Assembly (NCBI GenBank): GCA_028693645.1
Contig: JAQUUY010000002.1
Span: 1 to 64,000, forward strand
DNA from: Eubacteriales bacterium
Lineage (GTDB): Bacteria > Bacillota > Clostridia > Peptostreptococcales > Anaerovoracaceae
DNA length: 64,000 bases
Reading direction: 5' to 3'
Shown here: piece by piece, positions 30,372 through 39,195 of the stretch
How the letters are laid out: each line of letters opens with the position of its first letter
Position numbering within the stretch: position 1 is the stretch's first letter
Made by a program: the position numbers and the translations under genes
The notes under the pieces: model-generated
The model's input: the letters and a program-made list of their open reading frames with translations, nothing else
Databases searched by the model: none
Told to the model about the DNA's origin: nothing

Positions 30372-30530
30372 CTATGCCTCCTCTCCCTCTTTAACAGCAG
30401 TAACAGCCTCTTTTTTGGCAGAAATACGCTGAATCCCAGCGATAAGTCCCGTCATGAGAGCGGCAATACAACAACCTACGACAATTGCCAAGAAATATAC
30501 TTGTACGGCAAAAGATATTGATTCGCCCAT
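30372..30530 (-). CDS. Small single-TM OadG/GcdD-like decarboxylase subunit (52 aa), not in supplied ORF track
   Basis: Minus frame reads MGESISFAVQVYFLAIVVGCCIAALMTGLIAGIQRISAKKEAVTAVKEGEEA*; directly upstream of gcdB. Confidence 0.72.
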   Translation of the reverse strand: MGESISFAVQVYFLAIVVGCCIAALMTGLIAGIQRISAKKEAVTAVKEGEEA

Positions 30531-30566
30531 TTTCTTATTTCCTTTCTAAACTAAAAACACGATAGC

Positions 30567-30665
30567 TTATTTCAGTTCTCTTCTAATGTTGACGACAAAG
30601 ATAGCTACAACAACTGCAAATATCCCTACCATCAGGCCTATGCTCAACGGTGTTAATTCGAACAT
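30567..30665 (-). CDS. Tiny single-TM protein (32 aa), not in supplied ORF track
   Basis: Minus frame reads MFELTPLSIGLMVGIFAVVVAIFVVNIRRELK*; GGAGTGATC upstream; in the gcdB operon. Confidence 0.62.
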   Translation of the reverse strand: MFELTPLSIGLMVGIFAVVVAIFVVNIRRELK

Positions 30666-30719
30666 GGTATTGATCACTCCTTTTTGTTTTTTGCCACATA
30701 ATAAATAACGATACAAATC

Positions 30720-31463
30720 CTATTCTATAAAAAATCTCCAGGCGCAAAACCACTCTTCGGGATGATTGTCAGGTGGACATCCAATGCACTCTGTTTTGAT
30801 TCTGGAATCGATTGCTCGCGCAAAATTTGTGTACTCTACCATCCCCGCAGATTTGCAAGGATAATCATCCATTCCCTTGCTTTTGCGCGCCGATTGTACA
30901 CGGCAGTCATTCATTTGGAATAAAATACTATTAGGGCGTTCGTCGATAATCGACTGAATGTTTATTTTCGCATACATACGATATTGCAGCGCTTTTTTCA
31001 GGCCTTCTATTCCTGCTTGTTCCGGTAGATTTAGCAAGCGCTTGATTGACCATGCTTCAAATGGCGAAAACCAAGCCCAGCATGAGTCATTGCATCTTTT
31101 CGCATCAAGCATGCCATACTGAGATTCCACAGCCTGAAACCAAACGCCATCTCCGGCCAACCAGTTTATTCCAAGCCCTTCAATAAGCGCCTCGAGCTTT
31201 TCCTTTGGCATATTCAAAAGCGGCTCCGGGATTCCATCAATCAGATCAAATCCAAGCAGTTTTCCCAATCGCTTCAACTGGATGCCTCTGCTCTTATCGT
31301 AAGCCGTTCCCATGATTTCAAGCGCTCTTTCAAAGCCCATCTGGTGTTCTACTTCTTTGAACCACAAAACATGATGCATCACCGTTCGGTGAAACATATC
31401 AATGGCCATTTCAGCTAATTCACGTTGGCTTGTTTCCTGCTCAATTGTTTCCTTTTGTTCCAT
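30720..31463 (-). CDS. DUF6125-like cysteine-rich protein of unknown function
   Basis: 247 aa; CNDSCWAWFSPFEAWSIKRLLNLPEQAG and DCRVQSARKSKGMDDYPCKSAGMVEYTNFARAIDSRIKTECIGCPPDNHPEEWFCAWRFFIE. Confidence 0.62.
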   Translation of the reverse strand: MEQKETIEQETSQRELAEMAIDMFHRTVMHHVLWFKEVEHQMGFERALEIMGTAYDKSRGIQLKRLGKLLGFDLIDGIPEPLLNMPKEKLEALIEGLGINWLAGDGVWFQAVESQYGMLDAKRCNDSCWAWFSPFEAWSIKRLLNLPEQAGIEGLKKALQYRMYAKINIQSIIDERPNSILFQMNDCRVQSARKSKGMDDYPCKSAGMVEYTNFARAIDSRIKTECIGCPPDNHPEEWFCAWRFFIE

Positions 31464-31571
31464 GAAATGAACCCCCTATGGTTCTCTTGAAAAGACTAAA
31501 CCCCACGACGCGGAGTGTTGCCACTCCGCGTTGCAGGATAAATTGTCCTTAAAATTCAAGCAACGGTGATA

Positions 31572-32549
31572 TTATCCAAGCTTTTTGAATTCTTCGGTCA
31601 AGAGGGGTACGATTTCGAACAAATCTCCAACGATTCCGTAGTCAGCAAGAGTAAAGATGTTGGCTTCGGGATCCTTATTGATCGCAACGATGACCTTCGA
31701 AGAACCCATACCTGCAAGGTGCTGGATTGCTCCGGAGATTCCGCAAGCGATATAAAGTGTCGGGGAAACGGTTTTTCCGGTCTGTCCGACCTGGAATTTC
31801 TGCTCAATCCATCCGGCATCGACTGCAGCACGGGAAGCTCCAACAGCAGCTCCGATGACATCAGCACATGCTTCGAGGATTACATAATTCTCTGGGCCTT
31901 TCATTCCGCGGCCACCGGAGATGATTACATTTGCTTCGATCAGCTCAGGACGAGCGGAAGCGACAAGTGCAATCTCCTTAACGATAGCTCTGAGGTCAGC
32001 AGCATCGATTTCAGCAGTTTCATTAACTACTTCGGGCTGGCTTGCTTTCGCAACGACGGGGAATGTATTCGGACGAATCGTAGCGAGGATAGGTCTTGCA
32101 TTTGCAGTTACTTCCGCAAACGCTTTGCCGCCATAAATCGGGCGTTTGAAAGTCAAGAAGTTTGCTTCGTCATATTCCATACCTGTGCAGTCAGAAGCCA
32201 TACCAACTCCGAGACGATGTGCAAGACGAGGTGCAAGGTCCTTACCAATAGCAGTATTTCCAAGCAAAACAGCCTGTGGCTCTTCTTTTCTGATGATTTT
32301 ATTCAATGCAGAGGTGTAAGCACCAGTCGTGTAATCAGCCAATTTGTCATCGTCGACAAGAATGACTTTATCTGCGCCATATTCAGCAACAGTTTTCGCA
32401 AGATCAGCAATTCCCTTACCAAGGATTACTGCTACGAGCGGCTCACCGGTCTTATCTGCGATCGTACGTGCCTGGCTCAGAAGTTCGAGCGAGACTTTAC
32501 GGATTTCTAATTTTGTTTGTTCAACAATGATCCAAATTCCTTTTGCCAT
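31572..32549 (-). CDS. etfA: Electron transfer flavoprotein subunit alpha
   Basis: 325 aa; VIISGGRGMKGPENYVILEACADVIGAAVGASRAAVDAGW, QVGQTGKTVSPTLYIACGISGAIQHLAGMGSSKVIVAINKDPEANIF. Confidence 0.96.
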   Translation of the reverse strand: MAKGIWIIVEQTKLEIRKVSLELLSQARTIADKTGEPLVAVILGKGIADLAKTVAEYGADKVILVDDDKLADYTTGAYTSALNKIIRKEEPQAVLLGNTAIGKDLAPRLAHRLGVGMASDCTGMEYDEANFLTFKRPIYGGKAFAEVTANARPILATIRPNTFPVVAKASQPEVVNETAEIDAADLRAIVKEIALVASARPELIEANVIISGGRGMKGPENYVILEACADVIGAAVGASRAAVDAGWIEQKFQVGQTGKTVSPTLYIACGISGAIQHLAGMGSSKVIVAINKDPEANIFTLADYGIVGDLFEIVPLLTEEFKKLG

Positions 32550-32564
32550 GTCAATTCCTCCTCC

Positions 32565-33335
32565 CTATATAACCTTTGCTTCTTCGCGCAAAAGTTTTGC
32601 TAATTCCGCAGCCTGCTCAGCGGGCTCACCAGACATTTTCTTGCCGGCTGTACGCGGTGTCGGTAAGCTGAACTTCGGAGCACTCATCTTGCTCGCTACA
32701 TCAGCAGCACTGATTCCAAGGTCTGCAAGAGTTAAAACTTTAAGTTCTTTTTTCTTTGCTTTCATGATACCCATCATGCTCGGATAACGGGGCTCATTGA
32801 GACCTTTCTGAGCAGTGAGAACAGCAGGGATGCTGAGTTCAAGAGTTTCTGTTCCGCCATCGATTTCGCGAACAACAGTAGCTTTGTCTCCCTCGATATC
32901 GAGTTTGAGGATGCTGCTGACGGAAGGAAGATTCAAGGAATCTGCCAAACGAACGGCAACCTGACTCGAACCATCATCTACAGCGATACGGCCTGCGAGG
33001 ATCAGATCATAAGGAATCTGCGCAACCGCTTTTGCAAGGATTTCAGCGACAGCCCATTCATCAACATTTTCTAAGGTAGGATCATTGACTAAAACGCCCT
33101 GATCGCAACCCATAGCAAGTGCAGTTCTGATGGATGCTTCAACTTTATCTCCACCAACGCTGACAACGGTAACTTCTCCGCCAAATTTTTCTTTGAGCTT
33201 GAGAGCTTCTTCAATTGCAAATTCGTCATAAGGGTTAATGACAACGTTTACACCGGTCGCATCGATTTTTCCGCCGGTTAAAACGATTTTTGCTTCTGTA
33301 TCAAAAGTCTGTTTGAGACTAACGACAATATTCAT
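32565..33335 (-). CDS. etfB: Electron transfer flavoprotein subunit beta
   Basis: 256 aa; VNVVINPYDEFAIEEALKLKEKFGGEVTVVSVGG, LILAGRIAVDDGSSQVAVRLADSLNLPSV. Confidence 0.96.
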   Translation of the reverse strand: MNIVVSLKQTFDTEAKIVLTGGKIDATGVNVVINPYDEFAIEEALKLKEKFGGEVTVVSVGGDKVEASIRTALAMGCDQGVLVNDPTLENVDEWAVAEILAKAVAQIPYDLILAGRIAVDDGSSQVAVRLADSLNLPSVSSILKLDIEGDKATVVREIDGGTETLELSIPAVLTAQKGLNEPRYPSMMGIMKAKKKELKVLTLADLGISAADVASKMSAPKFSLPTPRTAGKKMSGEPAEQAAELAKLLREEAKVI

Positions 33336-33364
33336 ACTACTTTCCTCCTTACTGCTCTAATATA

Positions 33365-34507
33365 TTAATCCTTAAGGATATTTGCAGCGACAACGACACG
33401 CTGGATTTCATTTGTTCCTTCATAGATCTGAGTGATCTTAGCATCACGCATCATGCGCTCAACCGGATAGTCACGAGTATATCCGTATCCACCAAGAATC
33501 TGAACTGCTTCAGATGTTACGAAGTTCGCAGTATCGCCAGCAAATGCTTTTGCCATTGCGGAATACTTGGAAACGGGGAGATGCTGGTCAGCCATGTAGC
33601 ATGCTTGATATACGAGAAGACGAGCTGCTTCGATCTGAATCGCCATGTCAGCAAGTTTGAACTGAATGACAGGCATCTGGGAAAGAGTCATACCAAACTG
33701 GGATCTTTCCTTGGAATACTTCAAAGCTTCCTCATATGCGCCCTGTGCGATACCGAGTGCCTGGGATGCGATGCCGATTCTTCCGAAATCAAGAGTAGTC
33801 ATTGCGATTTTGAAGCCCTGACCTTCTTCTCCGAGGAGGTTTTCAGCAGGAATATGTACATCTTCGAAAACGAGTTCATACGTTGCGGAAGATCTGATAC
33901 CCATCTTCTTTTCTTTCTTTCCGAAAGTGAAGCCCGGGGTTCCCTTTTCAAGGATGAATGCAGCGATTCCTTTGTTGCCCTTGCTCTTGTCCATCTGTGC
34001 GGTGATTACATAGGTATCTGCATAATAACCGTTGGTGATGAAGATTTTGGAACCGTTGATGATGTATTCGTCGCCTACTTTAACAGCAGTTGTACGTGTT
34101 CCGGAAGCATCGGATCCTGCAAGTGATTCAGTAAGTCCGAACGCACCCATTTTTTCGCCGGTAGCAAGCGGAGCAAGATACTTTTGCTTCTGTGCTTCTG
34201 TTCCGAACTTGTAGATCGGATTTGCGCAAAGGCTGGAGTGAGCAGAGATTGTAACACCCAAGGATGCATCTACTCTGGAAAGTTCTTCGATTGTGATTGC
34301 ATAGGAGATGTAATCAGCGCCTACGCCATTATACTCTTCGGGGAACGTAACGCCAGCAAGTCCGAGTTCTCCGCATTTTTTCCACAGGTCCATGGGGAAT
34401 TTTTCTTCTTCGTCACGTTCTTCTGCTCCTGGCTTTACTTCTTCTTCAGCAAAGTCACGAACCATTTTACGCATCATGATATGATCGTCATTCAATTCAA
34501 ATTTCAT
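33365..34507 (-). CDS. bcd: Short-chain acyl-CoA dehydrogenase, butyryl-CoA dehydrogenase-like
   Basis: 380 aa; [64 protein letters not shown]. Confidence 0.92.
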   Translation of the reverse strand: MKFELNDDHIMMRKMVRDFAEEEVKPGAEERDEEEKFPMDLWKKCGELGLAGVTFPEEYNGVGADYISYAITIEELSRVDASLGVTISAHSSLCANPIYKFGTEAQKQKYLAPLATGEKMGAFGLTESLAGSDASGTRTTAVKVGDEYIINGSKIFITNGYYADTYVITAQMDKSKGNKGIAAFILEKGTPGFTFGKKEKKMGIRSSATYELVFEDVHIPAENLLGEEGQGFKIAMTTLDFGRIGIASQALGIAQGAYEEALKYSKERSQFGMTLSQMPVIQFKLADMAIQIEAARLLVYQACYMADQHLPVSKYSAMAKAFAGDTANFVTSEAVQILGGYGYTRDYPVERMMRDAKITQIYEGTNEIQRVVVAANILKD

Positions 34508-34622
34508 TTTTTATACCTCTCTATTGTTTTATTTTTAAAGCTTCAAGACAAGCAATGAGCTTTTACAGATCATTGCTTGATCTTGCTGCTTTAATTAACT
34601 TTAAATAACGGATTTTTTGTTT

Positions 34623-35780
34623 TTATCTGTTGGGCTGATAACCAAGCTCAATACCTGCGATGATACCCATGTGAATGTTCGAAGTTCCTTCTAATGTTTC
34701 AAATTGTTTCGCATCGCGAAGCCATCTGCCACAGGGATATTCTGTCGAATAACCGTAGGAACCATAGATTTTCATTGCCATGTTTGCACCGTGTACTGCG
34801 CAGTTGCATCCGAATACTTTCGCAATCGATGTCGCCTGCTGACTCGGTAATTTGTTTTCCTTCAGCCATGCTGCTCTGTATACCAAGAACTTCGCTGCTT
34901 CGTCTTCCAATTTCATTTCAGCAATCTGCTGCTGAATCATCTGGAATTTGCCGATTGGCTGGCCGAACTGTGTTCTTTCGTTTGCATAGTTTACTGCACC
35001 GTCGAGGCAAGCTGCACCAAGTGCTGCTGATCCTGTTGCGCAACCCATACGAGTGTTGTTCAACATCCACATGCAGATCTGGAAGCCTTTGTTTAAAGGT
35101 CCGAGCAAGTTTTCTTTCGGAATAACCGCATTTTCAAATACGAGTTCCGAAGTCGGTGCCGGCCACATACCTACCTTTGAGTGAATCGGAATTCTTTCGA
35201 TTCCCGGTGTATTGTTATAGTCTACGATGAAGCAGGATAAGCCCTTTGCTCCGCCGCCTTCTGTGGTTGCTGCATAAACAAGTCCGATATCACAGGTGTG
35301 TCCGCCCGAAATCCACATTTTGGATCCGTTGAGTACAAAGTGATCACCTTTGTCTGTTGCGAACGTCTTCATGCTGCCTACATCGGAACCGGAGTTTGCT
35401 TCTGTGATAGCAAAGCTTCCTACGGATTCTCCGCTGACAAGACCCGGGATGTACTTTTCTTTCTGTTCGGGTGTTCCCCATTCATTGATGGTCATAGCCG
35501 GGCCCCAGCAGTTTCCGCTGATTGCCAGTCTCCAAGATGTGTGAACTTTGGCGATTTCGTATAATGCGGTAACGCCTTCCATCCAACCCATTCCGTTCCC
35601 GCCGTATTCTTCGGGAATGCTCCATCCGAGAAGTCCGAGTTCTCCCATTTTGGTCAGGATCTCTCTACGATAATGATGATTCTCTTCGTCCTCTTCAATA
35701 AACGGCGCGATTTCCTTTTCAGCAAAGTTGCGTGCCATTTCTTGAACCATCTGTTGTTCTTCTGTCAATCCAAAATTCAT
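34623..35780 (-). CDS. Acyl-CoA dehydrogenase, near-identical copy 2 of 27581..28738
   Basis: 385 aa; differs from copy 1 by one residue in the supplied translations (FENAVIPKE vs FENAIIPKE). Confidence 0.9.
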   Translation of the reverse strand: MNFGLTEEQQMVQEMARNFAEKEIAPFIEEDEENHHYRREILTKMGELGLLGWSIPEEYGGNGMGWMEGVTALYEIAKVHTSWRLAISGNCWGPAMTINEWGTPEQKEKYIPGLVSGESVGSFAITEANSGSDVGSMKTFATDKGDHFVLNGSKMWISGGHTCDIGLVYAATTEGGGAKGLSCFIVDYNNTPGIERIPIHSKVGMWPAPTSELVFENAVIPKENLLGPLNKGFQICMWMLNNTRMGCATGSAALGAACLDGAVNYANERTQFGQPIGKFQMIQQQIAEMKLEDEAAKFLVYRAAWLKENKLPSQQATSIAKVFGCNCAVHGANMAMKIYGSYGYSTEYPCGRWLRDAKQFETLEGTSNIHMGIIAGIELGYQPNR

Positions 35781-35804
35781 CGTAAACCTCCTAATTATTA
35801 TAAT

Positions 35805-36014
35805 TTATTCGATTTCTGCTAAAGGAGCATCTTCTTCGACTTTATCGCCAACGTTGACGAGGATTGCTTTTACAACTCCTGCTTCTCCGTATACGACGTT
35901 TTCCATTTTCATTGCTTCGAGGATGAATGCTTCGTCATCTTCTGTGACCATTTGACCTAATTTGATGTTGATTTCAACAATTTTTCCGGCCATGGGGCTT
36001 GTAATAAATGCCAT
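35805..36014 (-). CDS. gcdC: Minimal biotin carrier protein (copy 2)
   Basis: 69 aa; FILEAMKMENVVYGEAGVVKAILVNVGDKVEEDAPLAEIE. Confidence 0.88.
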   Translation of the reverse strand: MAFITSPMAGKIVEINIKLGQMVTEDDEAFILEAMKMENVVYGEAGVVKAILVNVGDKVEEDAPLAEIE

Positions 36015-36158
36015 TTTGGTTCCTCCTTATTTTTTAAAACAATTTGTATAAACATATTCTGGACTTTATTACCTGTGTGGTAATCGTTGTACAATATTTT
36101 TCGTGGATATTGATACAGCATGTTATAAAACCCAGTCTTTGATACCAGCTATATTATT

Positions 36159-36174
36159 CGCAAGAAGCATGCCA
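36159..36174 (-). promoter_or_regulatory. Sigma-54 (-24/-12) promoter at the head of the gcdC2-acd2-bcd-etfBA operon
   Basis: Minus strand TGGCATGCTTCTTGCG fits TGGCAYG-N4-TTGC with GG and GC correctly spaced; about 145 bp upstream of gcdC2. Confidence 0.75.
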
Positions 36175-36187
36175 TCACAAGCATTTA

Positions 36188-36223
36188 TTGTCCGGAATTG
36201 ATAATTGTTTGTCAATTCAGACA
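36188..36223. promoter_or_regulatory. Candidate enhancer/activator dyad 1 upstream of the sigma-54 promoter
   Basis: TGTCCGGAATTGA...TCAATTCAGACA imperfect inverted repeat just upstream of the -24/-12 site. Confidence 0.4.
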
Positions 36224-36380
36224 TCTTTCTCCCTTTTTTGACCAGACATATCTTTGAATTTCAACAACTTTCGTGATTTTTATTATATTTGATCCTAAAA
36301 AAATATTTTTCTAAAGCTACTTTTTTTCTTTTGAGGGCTGAAGGTTTTTAAACTGTCCTCCTCGAAAGTGTACGGCAAAC

Positions 36381-36406
36381 CGGACAACTGTACGGTTACT
36401 TGTCCG
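36381..36406. promoter_or_regulatory. Candidate enhancer/activator dyad 2
   Basis: CGGACAA-N12-TTGTCCG perfect inverted repeat; TTGTCCG also at 36188-36194 and TTGTCCGG at 37888-37895. Confidence 0.4.
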
Positions 36407-36418
36407 ATTGTATGACAA

Positions 36419-36464
36419 AAAAAAGACAACCCGCAGATTTGATCATTTTCAAATCCGCGGGTCG
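36419..36464 (-). terminator. Terminator after CoA-transferase gene
   Basis: Minus strand CGACCCGCGGATTTGAAAATGATCAAATCTGCGGGTTGTCTTTTTTTT. Confidence 0.85.
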
Positions 36465-36484
36465 CCGCACAATGGTGCTTATTT

Positions 36485-37813
36485 TTATTTTTTCGTCCAG
36501 ATTCTAAGTTCTTTTGCTTCAGCAATCAGCTCATCTCTGAAGTCCGGATGCGCAATGGAAATCAATGCTTCCGCACGCTGCCAAGATGTCTTTCCTTTCA
36601 GATTGACCTTTCCGTATTCAGTCACGACGTACTGAACTCCCGGTCTGGTGTCTGTGATGATGGATCCCAAAGTAATCATACCCTTGATACGGGAATGTGT
36701 CTTTCCTTGTTTGTCTGTGAACGTCGAAGGCAAGCAGATAAAGGTTTTTCCGCCCTTTGAATTGTATGCGCCTTCAACAAAGTCAAGTTGTCCGCCGGCA
36801 CCGCTGATAATGTAGGGGCCTGCGCTCTCAGAGCAAACCTGTCCGGACAAATCGATTTCAACGCAGCTGTTGATTGAAATCAGCTGGTCAATTTTCGATG
36901 CCATGAACGGGTGATTGGTATAATCAACAGGATATGCCGCAATGGCCGGGTTGTCATTCATGAAGTCATAAAGCTTCTGTGAACCGGCAGCAAACGAATA
37001 TGCCATTCTGCCTTTATCAATATTCTTACGGCTTCCGTTGACTCTTCCCTTTTCGACCATATCAACAAAACCGTCAACCAACATTTCTGTGTGAATACCA
37101 AGATCTTTCAGGTCGGAATCTGCAATCATGGCGCCAAGGGCATTCGGCATTCCGCCGATACCAAGCTGGATGCAGGAGCCATCATGGATTTCAGATAAAA
37201 CGTGGTCTGCAATTTTTTTATCGATGTCGGAAGGTGTTGCTGACGGCAGGACAGGAAGTCCGCTGTGGCCACCTTCAACAATGTAATCGACTTTCGAAAT
37301 GTGGATATTATGTTCATAACCACCATGAACCTTTGGCATATCTTCATTTACTTCGACGATGACAGTACGTGCGCCATCGATTGCTGCCGCGTAGTGAGAA
37401 ATGGTAACACCAAAATTGAAGTATCCGTGAGCATCCATCGGTGCAACCTGAATCGCAACAACATCTGTCTGTCCGTTTTCTCTAATGTAACGCGGAAGTT
37501 CGGAATATTTGATTGGAAGATAAAAAGCCATATTCTTCTGTGCCAATTTACGTTCGTAGCCGCTCATATGCATGCTGTTCCATGTAAAATGGTCACGATT
37601 CGGATCATTTTCGATAAAAGGCAGGGGTTTCAGAATTACGCCTCCACGAAAATTAACATTTTCAAGTTCTTCTTTACGGCGATCGATTGCATCAGCCAAC
37701 AAGCCTGCAAAGCTTGCGCCCCACGCAAATTCGACCCAGTCTCCGCTACGAATTGCTTTTACAGCTTCATCGGCAGAAACGCACTTTTTTTTGTAATCAG
37801 CCATCATCGTCAT
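36485..37813 (-). CDS. Acetyl-CoA hydrolase/transferase-family CoA-transferase (4-hydroxybutyrate/butyryl-type)
   Basis: Adopted start [11 protein letters not shown] follows [52 protein letters not shown] and [43 protein letters not shown]. Confidence 0.88.
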   Translation of the reverse strand: MTMMADYKKKCVSADEAVKAIRSGDWVEFAWGASFAGLLADAIDRRKEELENVNFRGGVILKPLPFIENDPNRDHFTWNSMHMSGYERKLAQKNMAFYLPIKYSELPRYIRENGQTDVVAIQVAPMDAHGYFNFGVTISHYAAAIDGARTVIVEVNEDMPKVHGGYEHNIHISKVDYIVEGGHSGLPVLPSATPSDIDKKIADHVLSEIHDGSCIQLGIGGMPNALGAMIADSDLKDLGIHTEMLVDGFVDMVEKGRVNGSRKNIDKGRMAYSFAAGSQKLYDFMNDNPAIAAYPVDYTNHPFMASKIDQLISINSCVEIDLSGQVCSESAGPYIISGAGGQLDFVEGAYNSKGGKTFICLPSTFTDKQGKTHSRIKGMITLGSIITDTRPGVQYVVTEYGKVNLKGKTSWQRAEALISIAHPDFRDELIAEAKELRIWTKK

Positions 37814-37999
37814 TTCATTCACCTCTACATTTTTATTTGGCATCAAAGACATAGAGTGTATTTGTTATCACCATGCTGTAAGCGTGATTGTCCGGTCAAC
37901 GTATACCAATTCCACGAAAATCTGATACACTGCTATCAACCTATACCGAAAAAACATTATGCCCCCGATTATAACAAGAGCATGCTTCATGGTGGCATA

Positions 38000-38028
38000 T
38001 TTATAACCTTTTTGTAATCATCTGTCAA
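38000..38028 (-). promoter_or_regulatory. Sigma-A-type promoter upstream of the CoA-transferase
   Basis: Minus strand TTGACA, 17-bp spacer, TATAAA. Confidence 0.6.
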
Positions 38029-38093
38029 TGTTTTTTTTAAATTTCACGCCATCCCAAGGTGAAAATAATCATTTTTGCTACTTCTTCCACTTG

Positions 38094-38876
38094 CTATAAC
38101 CATTGAATATCAGCAAGCTTATGCCTGTTTGGGACGTGAATATACTCCTCGTCTTGAGGGTATCCCATCATCAATGCACCATAAAAATCACAACCTTCCG
38201 GCAATTTCATCATTGTACGAAGCGCCGGAATCGTATTACTGAGCCTTGTCAAATACCCGGCCCAGCAAGTTCCGATGCCTTGGGCTTGAAGCATCAATTC
38301 CACTCCATATAAAGCGATAGCCGAATCTGTCGATGCGTTGATTGCAGTTTTCTTGGCATAAGCAAGCAGCAGAGTTTTTGCATTTCCAACGATTACATTG
38401 TTCCCTTTTTCAAGGATAGACATGATTTCGGGACTTTGCCCCGTTTCTTTAACATATTCAAGGATATGTTTCGTTATTTCATTGATTTTCTCAGTTCCCT
38501 CAATGACAATCCATTTTGTGGGATGTTGATTTTTTGCACTTGGCGCCCATGCCGAAATCTGAAGTGCCTTGTTTAAAATTTCCTTTTCTACTGCTTTCTC
38601 TGAAAAAAAGCGGTACGACCTCCGTTTCATCAAATGGCTTTCGAGCAAACTTGAAAAATCAGGAGGAAGGCAAGGCAAATTTTCTTCCAAAACACCCGGA
38701 AGATCCCCCAACTTGATTGCTTTTTCGGGGCAGGTGGCCGCACAGTGCAAACATTTCATACAGTATTTTTCTCGTGTTACGATTGGTTTATTACCGTGTT
38801 CCTCGAAAACTTTGAAGGGGCATACCGATACGCATTTCATACACCCAATACATTTTTCCGTATCAATAGTAATCAA
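38094..38876 (-). CDS. Ferredoxin-nitroreductase fusion protein
   Basis: 260 aa; CIGCMKCVSVCPFKVFEEHG and CMKCLHCAATCPEKAI, then nitroreductase RRSYRFFSEKAVEKEILNKALQISAWAPSAKNQHPTKWIVIEG. Confidence 0.9.
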   Translation of the reverse strand: MITIDTEKCIGCMKCVSVCPFKVFEEHGNKPIVTREKYCMKCLHCAATCPEKAIKLGDLPGVLEENLPCLPPDFSSLLESHLMKRRSYRFFSEKAVEKEILNKALQISAWAPSAKNQHPTKWIVIEGTEKINEITKHILEYVKETGQSPEIMSILEKGNNVIVGNAKTLLLAYAKKTAINASTDSAIALYGVELMLQAQGIGTCWAGYLTRLSNTIPALRTMMKLPEGCDFYGALMMGYPQDEEYIHVPNRHKLADIQWL

Positions 38877-38892
38877 ATATCTTTCTCCTAAC

Positions 38893-39195
38893 TTATACGA
38901 TCTGAATCTTCTTCCCTTTTGGATCTCCTTTAAAGGCTTCCATTGCGTGTTCCCAAGCCTCCAGCCCTATATCGTCATTGTAATAATAGGCGATTTCATT
39001 TAGGTGAGCGAGAGCAATTTTCCCTGTCATCAAGGGATCATCATTTGTTACATTTGTTTGGGCGTCGACTGTTCCGTGTTCTAATTCGATATTGAGCCCT
39101 TCCAAATATTCCTCCGGAGTAAAACCCACTTTGTCGAAGTCAATTCCTAATTTGCCGGCGATTTCCATCGCTTCAGGTAACGTAAACTTTTTCAT
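38893..39195 (-). CDS. DUF5661-like small protein
   Basis: MKKFTLPEAMEIAGKLGIDFDKVGFTPEEYLEGLNIELEHGTVDAQTNVTNDDPLMTGKIALAHLNE; start after AAGGAGG. Confidence 0.6.
   Translation of the reverse strand: MKKFTLPEAMEIAGKLGIDFDKVGFTPEEYLEGLNIELEHGTVDAQTNVTNDDPLMTGKIALAHLNEIAYYYNDDIGLEAWEHAMEAFKGDPKGKKIQIV

Noticed and set aside
31508-31531. Intrinsic terminator call for the perfect hairpin
   Set aside because: No U-tract on the transcribed strand; reported only as a possible processing or stability element.
31566-32510. 314-aa plus-strand ORF
   Set aside because: Antisense shadow of etfA, whose ETF-alpha motifs are unambiguous.
27581-35780. Composite transposon or IS explanation for the acd duplication
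   Set aside because: No transposase and no terminal inverted repeats or target-site duplications were seen around the repeats.
36485-37813. Calling the CoA-transferase glutaconate CoA-transferase (GctA/B)
   Set aside because: Single-polypeptide acetyl-CoA hydrolase/transferase-family sequence, not the two-subunit GctAB type; substrate left open.
37265-38017. 250-aa plus-strand ORF
   Set aside because: Antisense to the CoA-transferase and its promoter region; no recognisable motif.
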